Source of the DNA: Planctomycetota bacterium
Lineage (GTDB): Bacteria; Planctomycetota; Phycisphaerae; WQYP01
NCBI GenBank assembly: GCA_021831565.1
Contig: JAKBMM010000017.1
Span: forward strand, 1-46,952
Direction: 5' to 3'
Length of the DNA: 46,952 nt
A program made the position numbers and the translations under genes. The notes under the pieces were generated by a model. That model was not told where the DNA came from. It ran no database searches and saw nothing but the letters and a program-made list of their open reading frames with translations. Shown here one piece after another: positions 40,955-46,952 of this stretch (within the stretch, counting starts at the first letter, position 1; each line of letters begins with the position of its first letter).

Positions 40955-42856
40955 TTACGCTGGTAGTGGGAACCGTGCGAACCGGAAAGAAGTCCGAAAT
41001 TTACGCCGGGAGCGCGGGAACAGGGGAATCCCGATGACTATCGGGAACAGGAGCAATGCGAGCGATGCCGGTTCCTGAACCTCGATAGCGCCGAGACTCT
41101 CCAGGCCCAGCGGACGCAAGTTGCCGTAGTAATCGTGCATCACATATTGATCGGTTGCGGGATCGAATACGTAGGCGGCCATGGAACCGGGTTGCAGGGA
41201 AAAATCGCCGTTGGCCGCATTAATGAATTGCGGGTCGCCGAACAACTCGTTGAAACTTATGGTCGTCGGCAAGTCGGAAATTGGGATGCTGGGGCTGGCA
41301 TCGTAATAGTAAATAACCTGCGGCTTGCCGGCGCCGGCAAACAGATTATCGAATGCTTGCATGGCGGGAGTCCCGGTGTCATGTTGAAAAAAAGCCGCAA
41401 ACGGAGTATCAATAATATTGCCGTATATTTGGGTATTGGTATTGTTGCTTTCCAGACCGATTGCGGCCCCATACGCGGCCGAGCCTCCGACCTCCTGCCC
41501 CAACACGATCGTGTTGAAACGAATCACGTTGCCCTGACCGGCATCGATGATTGCGCCATCGCGACCCGCTCGCCAGTCCGCGGTGGCCCCGGAAATGATT
41601 GTGTTTTGAATTACGTTGTTGTTGCCATAGAGTTGAATGGTTCCATTGGGACCTGTAAGAAGCACGCCATCGATAGTCGCGTTATTTCCAAAAATACCGA
41701 TGGGCCCATTGTCCATATGCCCGCCTGTAATGGCCACTTTTTCATTTCCGGAACTGACAACCCCGATCCCCATGTCAGGCCAGGCGGATACATTCATGTT
41801 CTGAATTGTCAGGCCGGCGATCGGCGTAGGATCCGTGGCGCTGGGCGTGCTGTGCGAATACATTGCGTCATACGGTCCATTGGGGTTTGTTGAGGTGTCG
41901 TTGATCCACTGCGATGTCGTGTTGGCGTAACGGTAGTCGGCATAAGCGGTAAAGGCGCTCGCCCCGCCAAACCCCTGATCCGGCATCGCATAACTCGCCG
42001 TTAAGTTTTTTCCCACGAAGCCCGTGCTATCCTCACAAGCGAAGGCGTGCTTACCGGTGGCGATAGCAGTGCAATTGAGCACTTGCACGTTCGTGCTGCC
42101 AAAGATATTAAATGCCATTCCCCCGTTGTACGCCGCCGATTCCCGCACCGTGAGATTATTGAAAACCAGATCATTCCGGGAGTTGCTGTTGACGACGTTT
42201 TGTACCACCGGAGCGGTATAAATGTTGCTGGAAGTGATTGGTCCGCCGGTGTTGACGTAAAGCCCGGGCGTGGACGCCGAACCATCGTAATACCACGTGT
42301 TGGATGTGCTCTCGACGTAGCCGATGTTCCCCGCGGCTGTGGACAGACCGCTTACCAACGAAGCGCTATGTGTGAACTGATGATTAACCAGGAAGGAATT
42401 AACCGTTGTAGTCGTGGGATAAAAGTAGGTATTTGTCGCATTGGCGACCGGCTCAAACGCCGTGGCGGGCACGACCACGCTTCCCCAGAATGTCGGGTCC
42501 GTACCCGTGCCATAATTGCCGTATGTGATCGGATCCGAAGGAGTTCCACTCGACGATGCTATAAGTTGCTGACCATACCAATTGCCGCCGTCTTGAAAAA
42601 GAATATCCGATCCGGGTGCGAAACTGGTGGAATTAACTTTGGATAGAGTTTGCCAGGGAGAATTTGCTGATATTCCACTGTTGTTGTCGTTACCGGTGGG
42701 GCTGACATAATAAATATTGCCGGCCGCTTGGCCCGCTAATCCACAACATATAACCAAGACTATTCCGTATGATATGCAGTGGCGTGTTGAGTGTTGAGTG
42801 TTGAGTGTTGAGTGTTGAGTGTTGAGTGTTGAGTGTTGAGTGTTGAGTGTTGCCAT
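40955..42856 (-). CDS. Secreted right-handed beta-helix protein with PEP-CTERM-like sorting tail
   Basis: A 633-residue exported protein. The body (about 45-590) is rich in asparagine, glycine, serine and threonine, with many short strand-turn repeats such as NATIDGVLLTGPNGTIQLYG and NNVIQNTIISG, typical of parallel beta-helices. It opens IYYVSPTGNDNNSG, as in pectate-lyase-like and other polysaccharide-binding proteins. Near the C-terminus EPASLALLL, a hydrophobic helix and RSRRK form a PEP-CTERM-type exosortase signal. It is followed by an unusual 14-residue tail. ATG 42856 has GGGAGATTCAG upstream. The first residues are tandem TLNTQHS copies encoded by a 7-bp repeat, placed before the signal peptide (ISYGIVLVICCGLAGQAAG). 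Repeat-length change would shift the frame. Confidence 0.8.
   Translation of the reverse strand: MATLNTQHSTLNTQHSTLNTQHSTRHCISYGIVLVICCGLAGQAAGNIYYVSPTGNDNNSGISANSPWQTLSKVNSTSFAPGSDILFQDGGNWYGQQLIASSSGTPSDPITYGNYGTGTDPTFWGSVVVPATAFEPVANATNTYFYPTTTTVNSFLVNHQFTHSASLVSGLSTAAGNIGYVESTSNTWYYDGSASTPGLYVNTGGPITSSNIYTAPVVQNVVNSNSRNDLVFNNLTVRESAAYNGGMAFNIFGSTNVQVLNCTAIATGKHAFACEDSTGFVGKNLTASYAMPDQGFGGASAFTAYADYRYANTTSQWINDTSTNPNGPYDAMYSHSTPSATDPTPIAGLTIQNMNVSAWPDMGIGVVSSGNEKVAITGGHMDNGPIGIFGNNATIDGVLLTGPNGTIQLYGNNNVIQNTIISGATADWRAGRDGAIIDAGQGNVIRFNTIVLGQEVGGSAAYGAAIGLESNNTNTQIYGNIIDTPFAAFFQHDTGTPAMQAFDNLFAGAGKPQVIYYYDASPSIPISDLPTTISFNELFGDPQFINAANGDFSLQPGSMAAYVFDPATDQYVMHDYYGNLRPLGLESLGAIEVQEPASLALLLFPIVIGIPLFPRSRRKFRTSFRFARFPLPA
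42784..42852. repeat. Heptanucleotide tandem repeat (GTGTTGA)n
   Basis: Nine complete GTGTTGA units and six bases of a tenth run from 42784 to 42852, with no interruption. On the minus strand they encode TLNTQHS repeats directly after the MA start of the beta-helix gene. Confidence 0.95.
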
Positions 42857-43019
42857 CTGAATCTCCCTTAAATTACGAGACCTACCTGTAAGTATAAACC
42901 GGATCAAGAAAATGTCAAGAAAAATAACTATTCATCCAAAAAAACTGAAGCCAATATTCGCGTTCACGATCATTGCGCCTCCTGTATAGTGTGTTACCCA
43001 CTATTGAGTCGGTGCGGAG
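42857..43019. other. Intergenic region upstream of the beta-helix gene
   Basis: An AT-richer stretch with the ribosome site of the minus-strand beta-helix gene at its left end. No gene is visible. Confidence 0.4.
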
Positions 43020-43125
43020 CGGTAAGATCGGTGGACAGCTAGGGCACGCCCCCTACGCGCGTCTGGCGTTGCCGCCGGCGCGGGTGGATCATGTGCGGGA
43101 ATATCGACTCGAGCGTTGTGTGGTC
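43020..43125 (+). pseudogene. Degenerate IS66-like transposase fragment
   Basis: One frame reads GGQLGHAPYARLALPPARVD, followed by HVREYRLERC. This resembles the zinc-finger region of IS66-type transposases ('PGHxGxxRxLPPxxVDEVVEYxxxxC'). Nothing recognisable precedes or follows, so it is an isolated remnant. The assignment is tentative. Confidence 0.35.
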
Positions 43126-43244
43126 ATCGACCGCAACTTAACCCAGGGCACGCGGAGTATCTGCGGACACCAGAGGCGCCAACGACTATGGACCGCTGCG
43201 GCCACATGCCACCAGCAAGGTCGATCGCGGACCGATTATCAATG

Positions 43245-43314
43245 TGTGGCCATCCAAGTGTGGCCATCCAAGCGTGGCCATCCAAGTGTGGCCATCCAAG
43301 TGTGGCCATCCAAG
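43245..43314. repeat. 14-bp tandem repeat, five copies
   Basis: TGTGGCCATCCAAG occurs five times head to tail (43245, 43259, 43273, 43287, 43301). The third copy, and the bases that follow the fifth, begin with C instead of T. The unit contains the palindrome TGGCCA. The unit is not a multiple of three and no gene is evident, so it is a non-coding minisatellite. Confidence 0.92.
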
Positions 43315-43367
43315 CGTCCTTCGCAGGCCACCTATCCCCGCTCTTGGGCCCGCCGGGCCTTAAACGG

Positions 43368-43505
43368 TTACAAGAAATCAATGTCGCTTTCGGCGGCATG
43401 GAAATCGCCGCTCGCCGCCGAGCCGAAGAGGTCCAGCCTCCGCACGCCGTATTTTCGGCAAAGTTCGGCAATCTCCCGGCGATATTTTTCCACAATCTCA
43501 ATCAT
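43368..43505 (-). pseudogene. Truncated MNT-type nucleotidyltransferase antitoxin
   Basis: The minus strand encodes 45 residues starting MIEIVEKYRREIAELCRKYG and continuing into VRRLDLFGSAASGDFHAAES, then DIDFL and a stop. This is the N-terminal half of a minimal nucleotidyltransferase: G28-S29 followed by D41-x-D43 matches the GSx10Dx(D/E) motif of MntA antitoxins of HEPN-MNT systems. The frame ends abruptly at a TAA that belongs to an R1-type terminal sequence (TTGTAACCG on the minus strand). The normal protein is about 100-140 residues. No HEPN partner was found. Confidence 0.65.
43371..43411. repeat. 41-bp direct repeat, copy 1 (within the MNT fragment)
   Basis: Identical over 41 bases to 45454-45494, in the same orientation, 2083 bases apart. 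It encodes the GDFHAAESDIDFL part of the MNT fragment on the minus strand. Confidence 0.95.
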
Positions 43506-43649
43506 TATGACTATTGTAACCGTTTTCGTTGTGCTGCAGCCAAAAATTTCTCGCGGGGTGGCGTATTCTTTTGTATGTAATGGTTGTGAGGGAGAAAAAG
43601 CAGGGCGTATCCTCAGGTTGTTCAGACCGTCTTTTAGGAGGACACGCCC

Positions 43650-43935
43650 ATGCGTTGGTTAGCATCGGAACTGGAGTCGTATGGCAACAGGATGCCGAAT
43701 CCGTGGAGTTTGGTCAAGGACCCGGAGGAATTCTGGGGCGATTGGAGCACCCACGGCCGCCGGCTGCTCTGCAACCTGCTGGAAGGAACGATGGAGATCT
43801 GGCGGGATGAGTATGTTCAGGCCGCGCCGCATCGCGGCGGAACGACGTGCCTACCGCAACGGCTACTACCTGCGGAAGCACTGGCGCACTTTTCAAGGCA
43901 GCGTAAAGGTACTCGTGGCCGTTGTTTCTACCAGA
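43650..43935 (+). pseudogene. Frameshifted IS256-like transposase, N-terminal fragment
   Basis: The frame starts MRWLASELESYGNRMPNPWS after GGAGGACACGCCC. It reads to about EIWRDEYVQAAPHR, then similarity continues in another frame as AERRAYRNGYYLRKHWRTF. The 'RxAYRNGYYxRxxxT' stretch is typical of the N-terminus of IS256/mutator-type transposases. A frameshift near 43815-43840 separates the halves, and the catalytic domain is absent. Confidence 0.5.
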
Positions 43936-43971
43936 CTGGAAGCGTATAATACCAATAGGAATGGTCGGTCA

Positions 43972-44183
43972 GCAGACGGCGGGCCTGTGACAGTTTCTGC
44001 AACCGGATAAGTTTGGGGGTAACCGTTCACGGGCCAAAAATCGCTTAAAATCAAAGAAATAATGTGGAATCTGAAGTTTATGGGGCATAAAAATCACAAA
44101 AAAAGTGCTCTGCAAAGCAAAAAGTGGCGTTTTTTTGCTGATTACGCCACTTTTGCAGAAACTGTCACAGGCCCGCAGACGGC
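43972..44183. mobile_element. MITE with 21-bp terminal inverted repeats and a 9-bp target duplication
   Basis: The element spans 43981-44174. Its ends are GGGCCTGTGACAGTTTCTG plus CA, and the exact complement at 44154-44174. GCAGACGGC occurs directly on both sides (43972-43980 and 44175-44183), a perfect 9-bp target duplication. The interior is AT-rich and non-coding, includes an R1-like GTAACCGTTCACGGG, and contains a second hairpin (GCAAAAAGTGGCGT with ACGCCACTTTTGC). The same terminal sequence starts another element at 46831. Confidence 0.9.
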
Positions 44184-44284
44184 TCAACGGAGTCGCGGGA
44201 CTTGACCGATAGAACGCCTCTGGATAGCATAATGGGCTGTTTGTGAATTGGTCCACGCTCGTGCCATTTATGGTACGGCGTGTG

Positions 44285-44290
44285 TATAAT
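44285..44290 (+). promoter_or_regulatory. TATAAT box upstream of the NYN gene
   Basis: TATAAT lies 56 bases before the ATG, immediately before a terminator-like hairpin. No good -35 box was seen at the usual spacing. Confidence 0.3.
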
Positions 44291-44294
44291 CTCC

Positions 44295-44332
44295 GGGGCT
44301 GGTTGCTTTCGAGCAGCCAGCCCCCTTTTTTT
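44295..44332 (+). terminator. Intrinsic terminator-like hairpin in the NYN gene leader
   Basis: GGGGCTGGTTGCT and AGCAGCCAGCCCC pair with a single mismatch around a TTCG loop and are followed by seven T's. It may end an upstream transcript. Alternatively, since it sits between a TATAAT box and the ATG at 44346, it may act as an attenuator. Confidence 0.8.
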
Positions 44333-44345
44333 GTGGACACCAACC

Positions 44346-45224
44346 ATGCGAATCGCGCTGTTTTTTGACGGAAAGAATTTTTCTTCTGGCTGGCGCGATA
44401 AGACTGGCTCACGGCCGATTGACTTGCACACACTTGCCCTATGGATCGTTTCCCAGGTTGGAGGATCAGATTCACGATTTGTTGGCGCCCATTATTACAC
44501 GGGCGTCGAAACGGGGCCTGCGGCCGAGACTGAAGCCCAAAAAAACTTGGCGACATTTCTCAGCAAGGTGGAACTGCTGCCGGGCTTCTTTGTGCGGCGA
44601 TTCGAGCGTAAAGCAAAGCGCATACGTTGCCGGCACTGCAACACGGAAAATGTATTCACTCAGGAAAAAGAGGTGGATACGTCTATGGTGGCCGATATGC
44701 TCCGCCTGGCTGCTGTAGACGCATTTGATGCCCTGGTTTTGATCTCGGGGGACGCTGACTTGACTCCGGCGGTGGAGGGTGTGGAAAGTCTCGGCAAGCA
44801 GGTATATGTGGCAAGTTGGGGTGGTTCTGGGCTTTCAAAAAGGATACGTAAGGCTGCATTTGATCACATTGATCTGATGGAGGGGATCGAAAGTGCCGCG
44901 TTCCAGGCGTCAGCTACACCTGTTACGCAAAATGAGGCGGTAACTTTGGAGAAGAACAAAAAGTTAGGTGCTCCGGTTACCAATGATCTGCATGGAAGCG
45001 GCGAAGATGCCTTCCTTGAAGCGCTAAAGCAAGCTGAGAAACACTTTAGCACCGCATATGTGGGCTTGCACTACTTTGTGAAGAATTGGAAATCACCAGC
45101 CTTGACAGCAGACACACAGATTCGCTCCCGTCTGCTCGAAACGCTCATCAAAAAGGGCCTAGTTGAGAAATATACCGCCGATGACCAAAGCCAGGCCATT
45201 CGAATAAAAGCGACCCCAACTTGA
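44346..45224 (+). CDS. NYN-domain (LabA/DUF88-like) putative ribonuclease
   Basis: A 292-residue protein with a PIN-like NYN nuclease fold. The expected acidic metal ligands are D8 in MRIALFFDGKN, D111 and D117 in VDTSMVADML, and D136/D138 in LISGDADLTP. A small insertion at about 95-98 carries a CRHC pair that could bind zinc. After a low-complexity linker, residues about 225-290 form a helical, winged-helix-like domain, probably for nucleic-acid binding. The AT content is somewhat higher than in the housekeeping genes. It sits between a MITE and a truncated gene, in a region of mobile and toxin-antitoxin debris. RNA decay or defence is likely; a specific function is not known. Confidence 0.82.
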   Translation: MRIALFFDGKNFSSGWRDKTGSRPIDLHTLALWIVSQVGGSDSRFVGAHYYTGVETGPAAETEAQKNLATFLSKVELLPGFFVRRFERKAKRIRCRHCNTENVFTQEKEVDTSMVADMLRLAAVDAFDALVLISGDADLTPAVEGVESLGKQVYVASWGGSGLSKRIRKAAFDHIDLMEGIESAAFQASATPVTQNEAVTLEKNKKLGAPVTNDLHGSGEDAFLEALKQAEKHFSTAYVGLHYFVKNWKSPALTADTQIRSRLLETLIKKGLVEKYTADDQSQAIRIKATPT

Positions 45225-45261
45225 TTCAGTCGTGATCGTCGCCTACTAACGACGTATTCGC

Positions 45262-45453
45262 ATGGGAATACCCTACCGCGTGAAGGTAGTGATCACTGGC
45301 TGTGCCGACCTGCTGTTCCATGGGTGGAACTGTCAATCCGTGGCCGAGAAGGCCAGCGCGGCCAAAGGCTCCAAGGAGAAGAAAACGGATGACTTGGAAA
45401 GCTACGTCCGGCGCAATGATAAAGGTGGAATCTGCATCCTTGGTGAATACCTG
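45262..45453 (+). pseudogene. Truncated unknown gene, N-terminal fragment
   Basis: The frame begins MGIPYRVKVVITGCADLLFH, and the first ~64 residues (to ICILGEYL) look like a genuine protein N-terminus. It then runs straight into the 41-bp copy of the MNT fragment and the end of the cca gene on the other strand, so the native C-terminus is lost. It is reminiscent of a conserved phage or mobile-element protein, but I cannot name the family. Confidence 0.4.
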
Positions 45454-45494
45454 CAAGAAATCAATGTCGCTTTCGGCGGCATGGAAATCGCCGC
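45454..45494. repeat. 41-bp direct repeat, copy 2
   Basis: Exact copy of 43371-43411. It joins the truncated gene at 45262 to the 3' end of the cca gene. Confidence 0.95.
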
Positions 45495-45514
45495 GTTCGG
45501 GCTTCCCGCCATCA

Positions 45515-46795
45515 TCATGTCCGCCGCTGGCGGGGCGAATCTCCGACTTGCGGCTTGGCCGCGCTGTGGATCAGTTCAGCCGCGGCCCGCAAGGCGCTGG
45601 GGCGATCGGGAAATTCACTTTCCAACTGCCGGTCGTAAAGTTCTTCCAGCCAATGCTTAAACCGGGGGCCGGGCCGGACTCCAAGGGAAATCAGATCATC
45701 GCCGGTGACGAGGGGAGCGGGGGCGATCGGCTCGCGGCGCAGTTCCGCCAGCCGCGCTGGCAACCCGGTGGATTCCACCGCATCGGTCTCCGCCGCCGTG
45801 TAAAGAGCGACCAGATCGTCACAACGTACATCCGCCAGCAGCCGCTTAAGGCGCGCCTTACGCTGATTACGCCATTGCCCCAACAACGGCAATTGCGCCA
45901 GGAACCAGCCGATATCCTGAACTTCCTGGCCGCTTAGCGCCAGGGCTTCTTGCAGCCGCCGGCCGCAGTACGCCGGATCCATTTCCAGTCCGCTGACATC
46001 ATGAACCATCGCCGCCAGCGCCGTTGCAAAACCGCTCGGTGCCGGCAGCCGGCCGAGCCAACTATCCCGCCGCGCCGGGACTTGCCGATCCTTTACCGGG
46101 AACGGCCAGAAGTGATCCAGCAAACCGCTTTGGGCCAGCAAATCGACGCCCGTCCACCGCGACGGGTGCGTCAGCAGCATCCGCAGTTCCTGGCCTATCC
46201 GCTCCCGGCTCACGGTGGCGATATGCGCCGCCAGTTCGTCAATGGCGTCCCAAGTTGCCGGATCAATCGAAAAACCCAGCCGCGCGGCGAAACGCATCGC
46301 CCGGATCATACGCAGATGGTCTTCCCGAAAGCGCTCCAACGGCGGACCGATCGCGCGCAGGAATTTGCGCCCGATGTCTTCCTGGCCGCCGACATAATCG
46401 ATCAGCCGCCCGGCAATCGGGTCAAAAAACAGGCCGTTGCAGGTAAAATCGCGCCGCTGGGCGTCTTGGCGGGCGGTGGCGAAGGTGACTTGGGAAGGAT
46501 GCCGGCCATCGGCATAAGGGCCGTCGCAACGAAAAGTGGCCACTTCAATCACCTGCCCCGCCCGGCGCACGATGACCACCCCGAACACCGCGCCCACCTT
46601 TTGGCTGTGGGGAAAAAGCTTGCCGACTTCCGCCGGCTTGGCCGATGTGGCCACGTCGTAATCCTGCGGCGTAAGGCCCATCAGCTTGTCGCGCACGCAT
46701 CCGCCGGCGAAATAGGCTTCGTAACCGCTTTCCTGGAGCTTGCGAACCACGCGCACGGCGGTTTCTTCAGCGGTTGGTTGGACCGGTTTAGTCAT
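45515..46795 (-). CDS. cca: CCA-adding tRNA nucleotidyltransferase / poly(A) polymerase-family protein
   Basis: A 426-residue class II nucleotidyltransferase that adds or repairs the 3' CCA of tRNAs. The signature GGCVRD (31-36) and the catalytic acidic pair D45/D47 in PQDYDVAT are intact. They are followed by RRDFTCNGLFFDP, REDHLRMIRAMRFAARLGF and the C-terminal helical body. Poly(A) polymerase I is closely related, so polyadenylation cannot be excluded. ATG 46795 has no ribosome site; TACAAT lies six bases upstream on the minus strand, suggesting a leaderless mRNA. The 3' end abuts the 41-bp repeat region. Confidence 0.92.
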   Translation of the reverse strand: MTKPVQPTAEETAVRVVRKLQESGYEAYFAGGCVRDKLMGLTPQDYDVATSAKPAEVGKLFPHSQKVGAVFGVVIVRRAGQVIEVATFRCDGPYADGRHPSQVTFATARQDAQRRDFTCNGLFFDPIAGRLIDYVGGQEDIGRKFLRAIGPPLERFREDHLRMIRAMRFAARLGFSIDPATWDAIDELAAHIATVSRERIGQELRMLLTHPSRWTGVDLLAQSGLLDHFWPFPVKDRQVPARRDSWLGRLPAPSGFATALAAMVHDVSGLEMDPAYCGRRLQEALALSGQEVQDIGWFLAQLPLLGQWRNQRKARLKRLLADVRCDDLVALYTAAETDAVESTGLPARLAELRREPIAPAPLVTGDDLISLGVRPGPRFKHWLEELYDRQLESEFPDRPSALRAAAELIHSAAKPQVGDSPRQRRT

Positions 46796-46801
46796 GATTT
46801 T

Positions 46802-46807
46802 ATTGTA
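46802..46807 (-). promoter_or_regulatory. TACAAT box 6 nt before the cca start
   Basis: On the minus strand TACAAT precedes the ATG by six bases, with no Shine-Dalgarno, consistent with a leaderless transcript. Confidence 0.4.
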
Positions 46808-46830
46808 CCATCGCCCCCCACCGCACCGCC

Positions 46831-46952
46831 GGGCCTGTGACAGTTTCTGTCCGGGGTCGGCGATTGGTAGAATGGGAGAAACTGATCCACAGGAAGTGGT
46901 TCGGAAGTTATGGCTTCTGTTCAAGGAGGAACCATCATGCCCGCGACAACCA
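46831..46952 (+). mobile_element. Left end of an IS-like element (cut by the window end)
   Basis: GGGCCTGTGACAGTTTCTG at 46831-46849 is identical to the terminal repeat of the MITE at 43981. About 85 bases further on, AAGGAGGA precedes an ATG at 46937, the likely start of a transposase gene, of which only MPATT is visible. The element is probably the autonomous partner of the MITE. Confidence 0.6.
46937..46952 (+). CDS. Start of a probable transposase gene (partial)
   Basis: Only five codons (MPATT) lie in the window. The call rests on the strong AAGGAGGA site seven bases upstream and on the position just inside an IS-like terminal repeat. Confidence 0.4.

Noticed and set aside
42784-43314. 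Tandem repeats considered as a CRISPR array
   Set aside because: The 7-bp and 14-bp units are head to tail with no unique spacers.
43969-44556. A 195-codon minus-strand frame across the MITE and the NYN gene start
   Set aside because: It crosses both MITE ends and the start of the NYN gene in antisense; no protein family could span a recent insertion in this way.

Overview
The window looks like a piece of a GC-rich chromosome from the Planctomycetota, probably a Phycisphaerae-like lineage. This is inferred from a long MoxR / DUF58 / von Willebrand / giant coiled-coil gene cluster of a type common in planctomycetes, a secreted beta-helix protein with a PEP-CTERM-like tail, a HemQ-type chlorite-dismutase-family protein, and many short palindromic dispersed repeats. 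Most of the window is housekeeping genes, interrupted by accessory islands.

Left end (1-3.7 kb): a 5'-truncated SF1 helicase gene, then a complete AbiE-type toxin-antitoxin pair (abiEi-abiEii) bracketed by 69-bp direct repeats that look like tails of a conjugation ATPase gene. Two copies of a ~150-bp palindromic repeat follow. From 3.7 to 8.3 kb: a class I aminotransferase, thiL-tsaE, a third repeat copy, and the leftward manC-type/ruvX pair. From 8.4 to 11.6 kb: an unrecognised secreted coiled-coil protein, then an AT-rich gene with its own strong sigma70-type promoter, encoding two winged-helix repeats and a putative PD-(D/E)XK nuclease domain.

11.6-18.5 kb: argD with a 43-aa zinc-finger protein downstream, dnaG, a Tudor-like plus caspase/CHAT-like protein behind an AT-rich leader, a D-2-hydroxyacid dehydrogenase, phoU, and a PTS IIA protein. 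18.6-31.2 kb: the co-directional MoxR/DUF58/BatA-like/VWA/DUF4175-like/squalene-cyclase-repeat cluster, likely one cell-envelope system. 31.2-40.7 kb: purH with a translationally coupled beta-propeller gene, an MnmE-like GTPase lacking the usual C-terminal cysteine, purE, a hemerythrin / RIC iron-sulfur repair / cupin group suggesting nitrosative or redox stress defence, aroC and hemQ.

Right end (40.9-46.9 kb): a PEP-CTERM-like beta-helix gene whose start region carries a 7-bp tandem repeat (a possible phase-variation switch), then a graveyard of mobile and toxin-antitoxin debris: a 14-bp tandem repeat, a truncated MNT nucleotidyltransferase antitoxin, a frameshifted IS256-like transposase, and a MITE with a perfect 9-bp target duplication. 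An NYN-domain ribonuclease gene, a truncated unknown gene and the CCA-adding enzyme follow. The window ends just inside an IS-like element that shares the MITE's terminal repeat. Several genes have a TANAAT box 6-9 nt before the start codon and no Shine-Dalgarno, which suggests leaderless mRNAs. I saw no rRNA, tRNA or CRISPR array.
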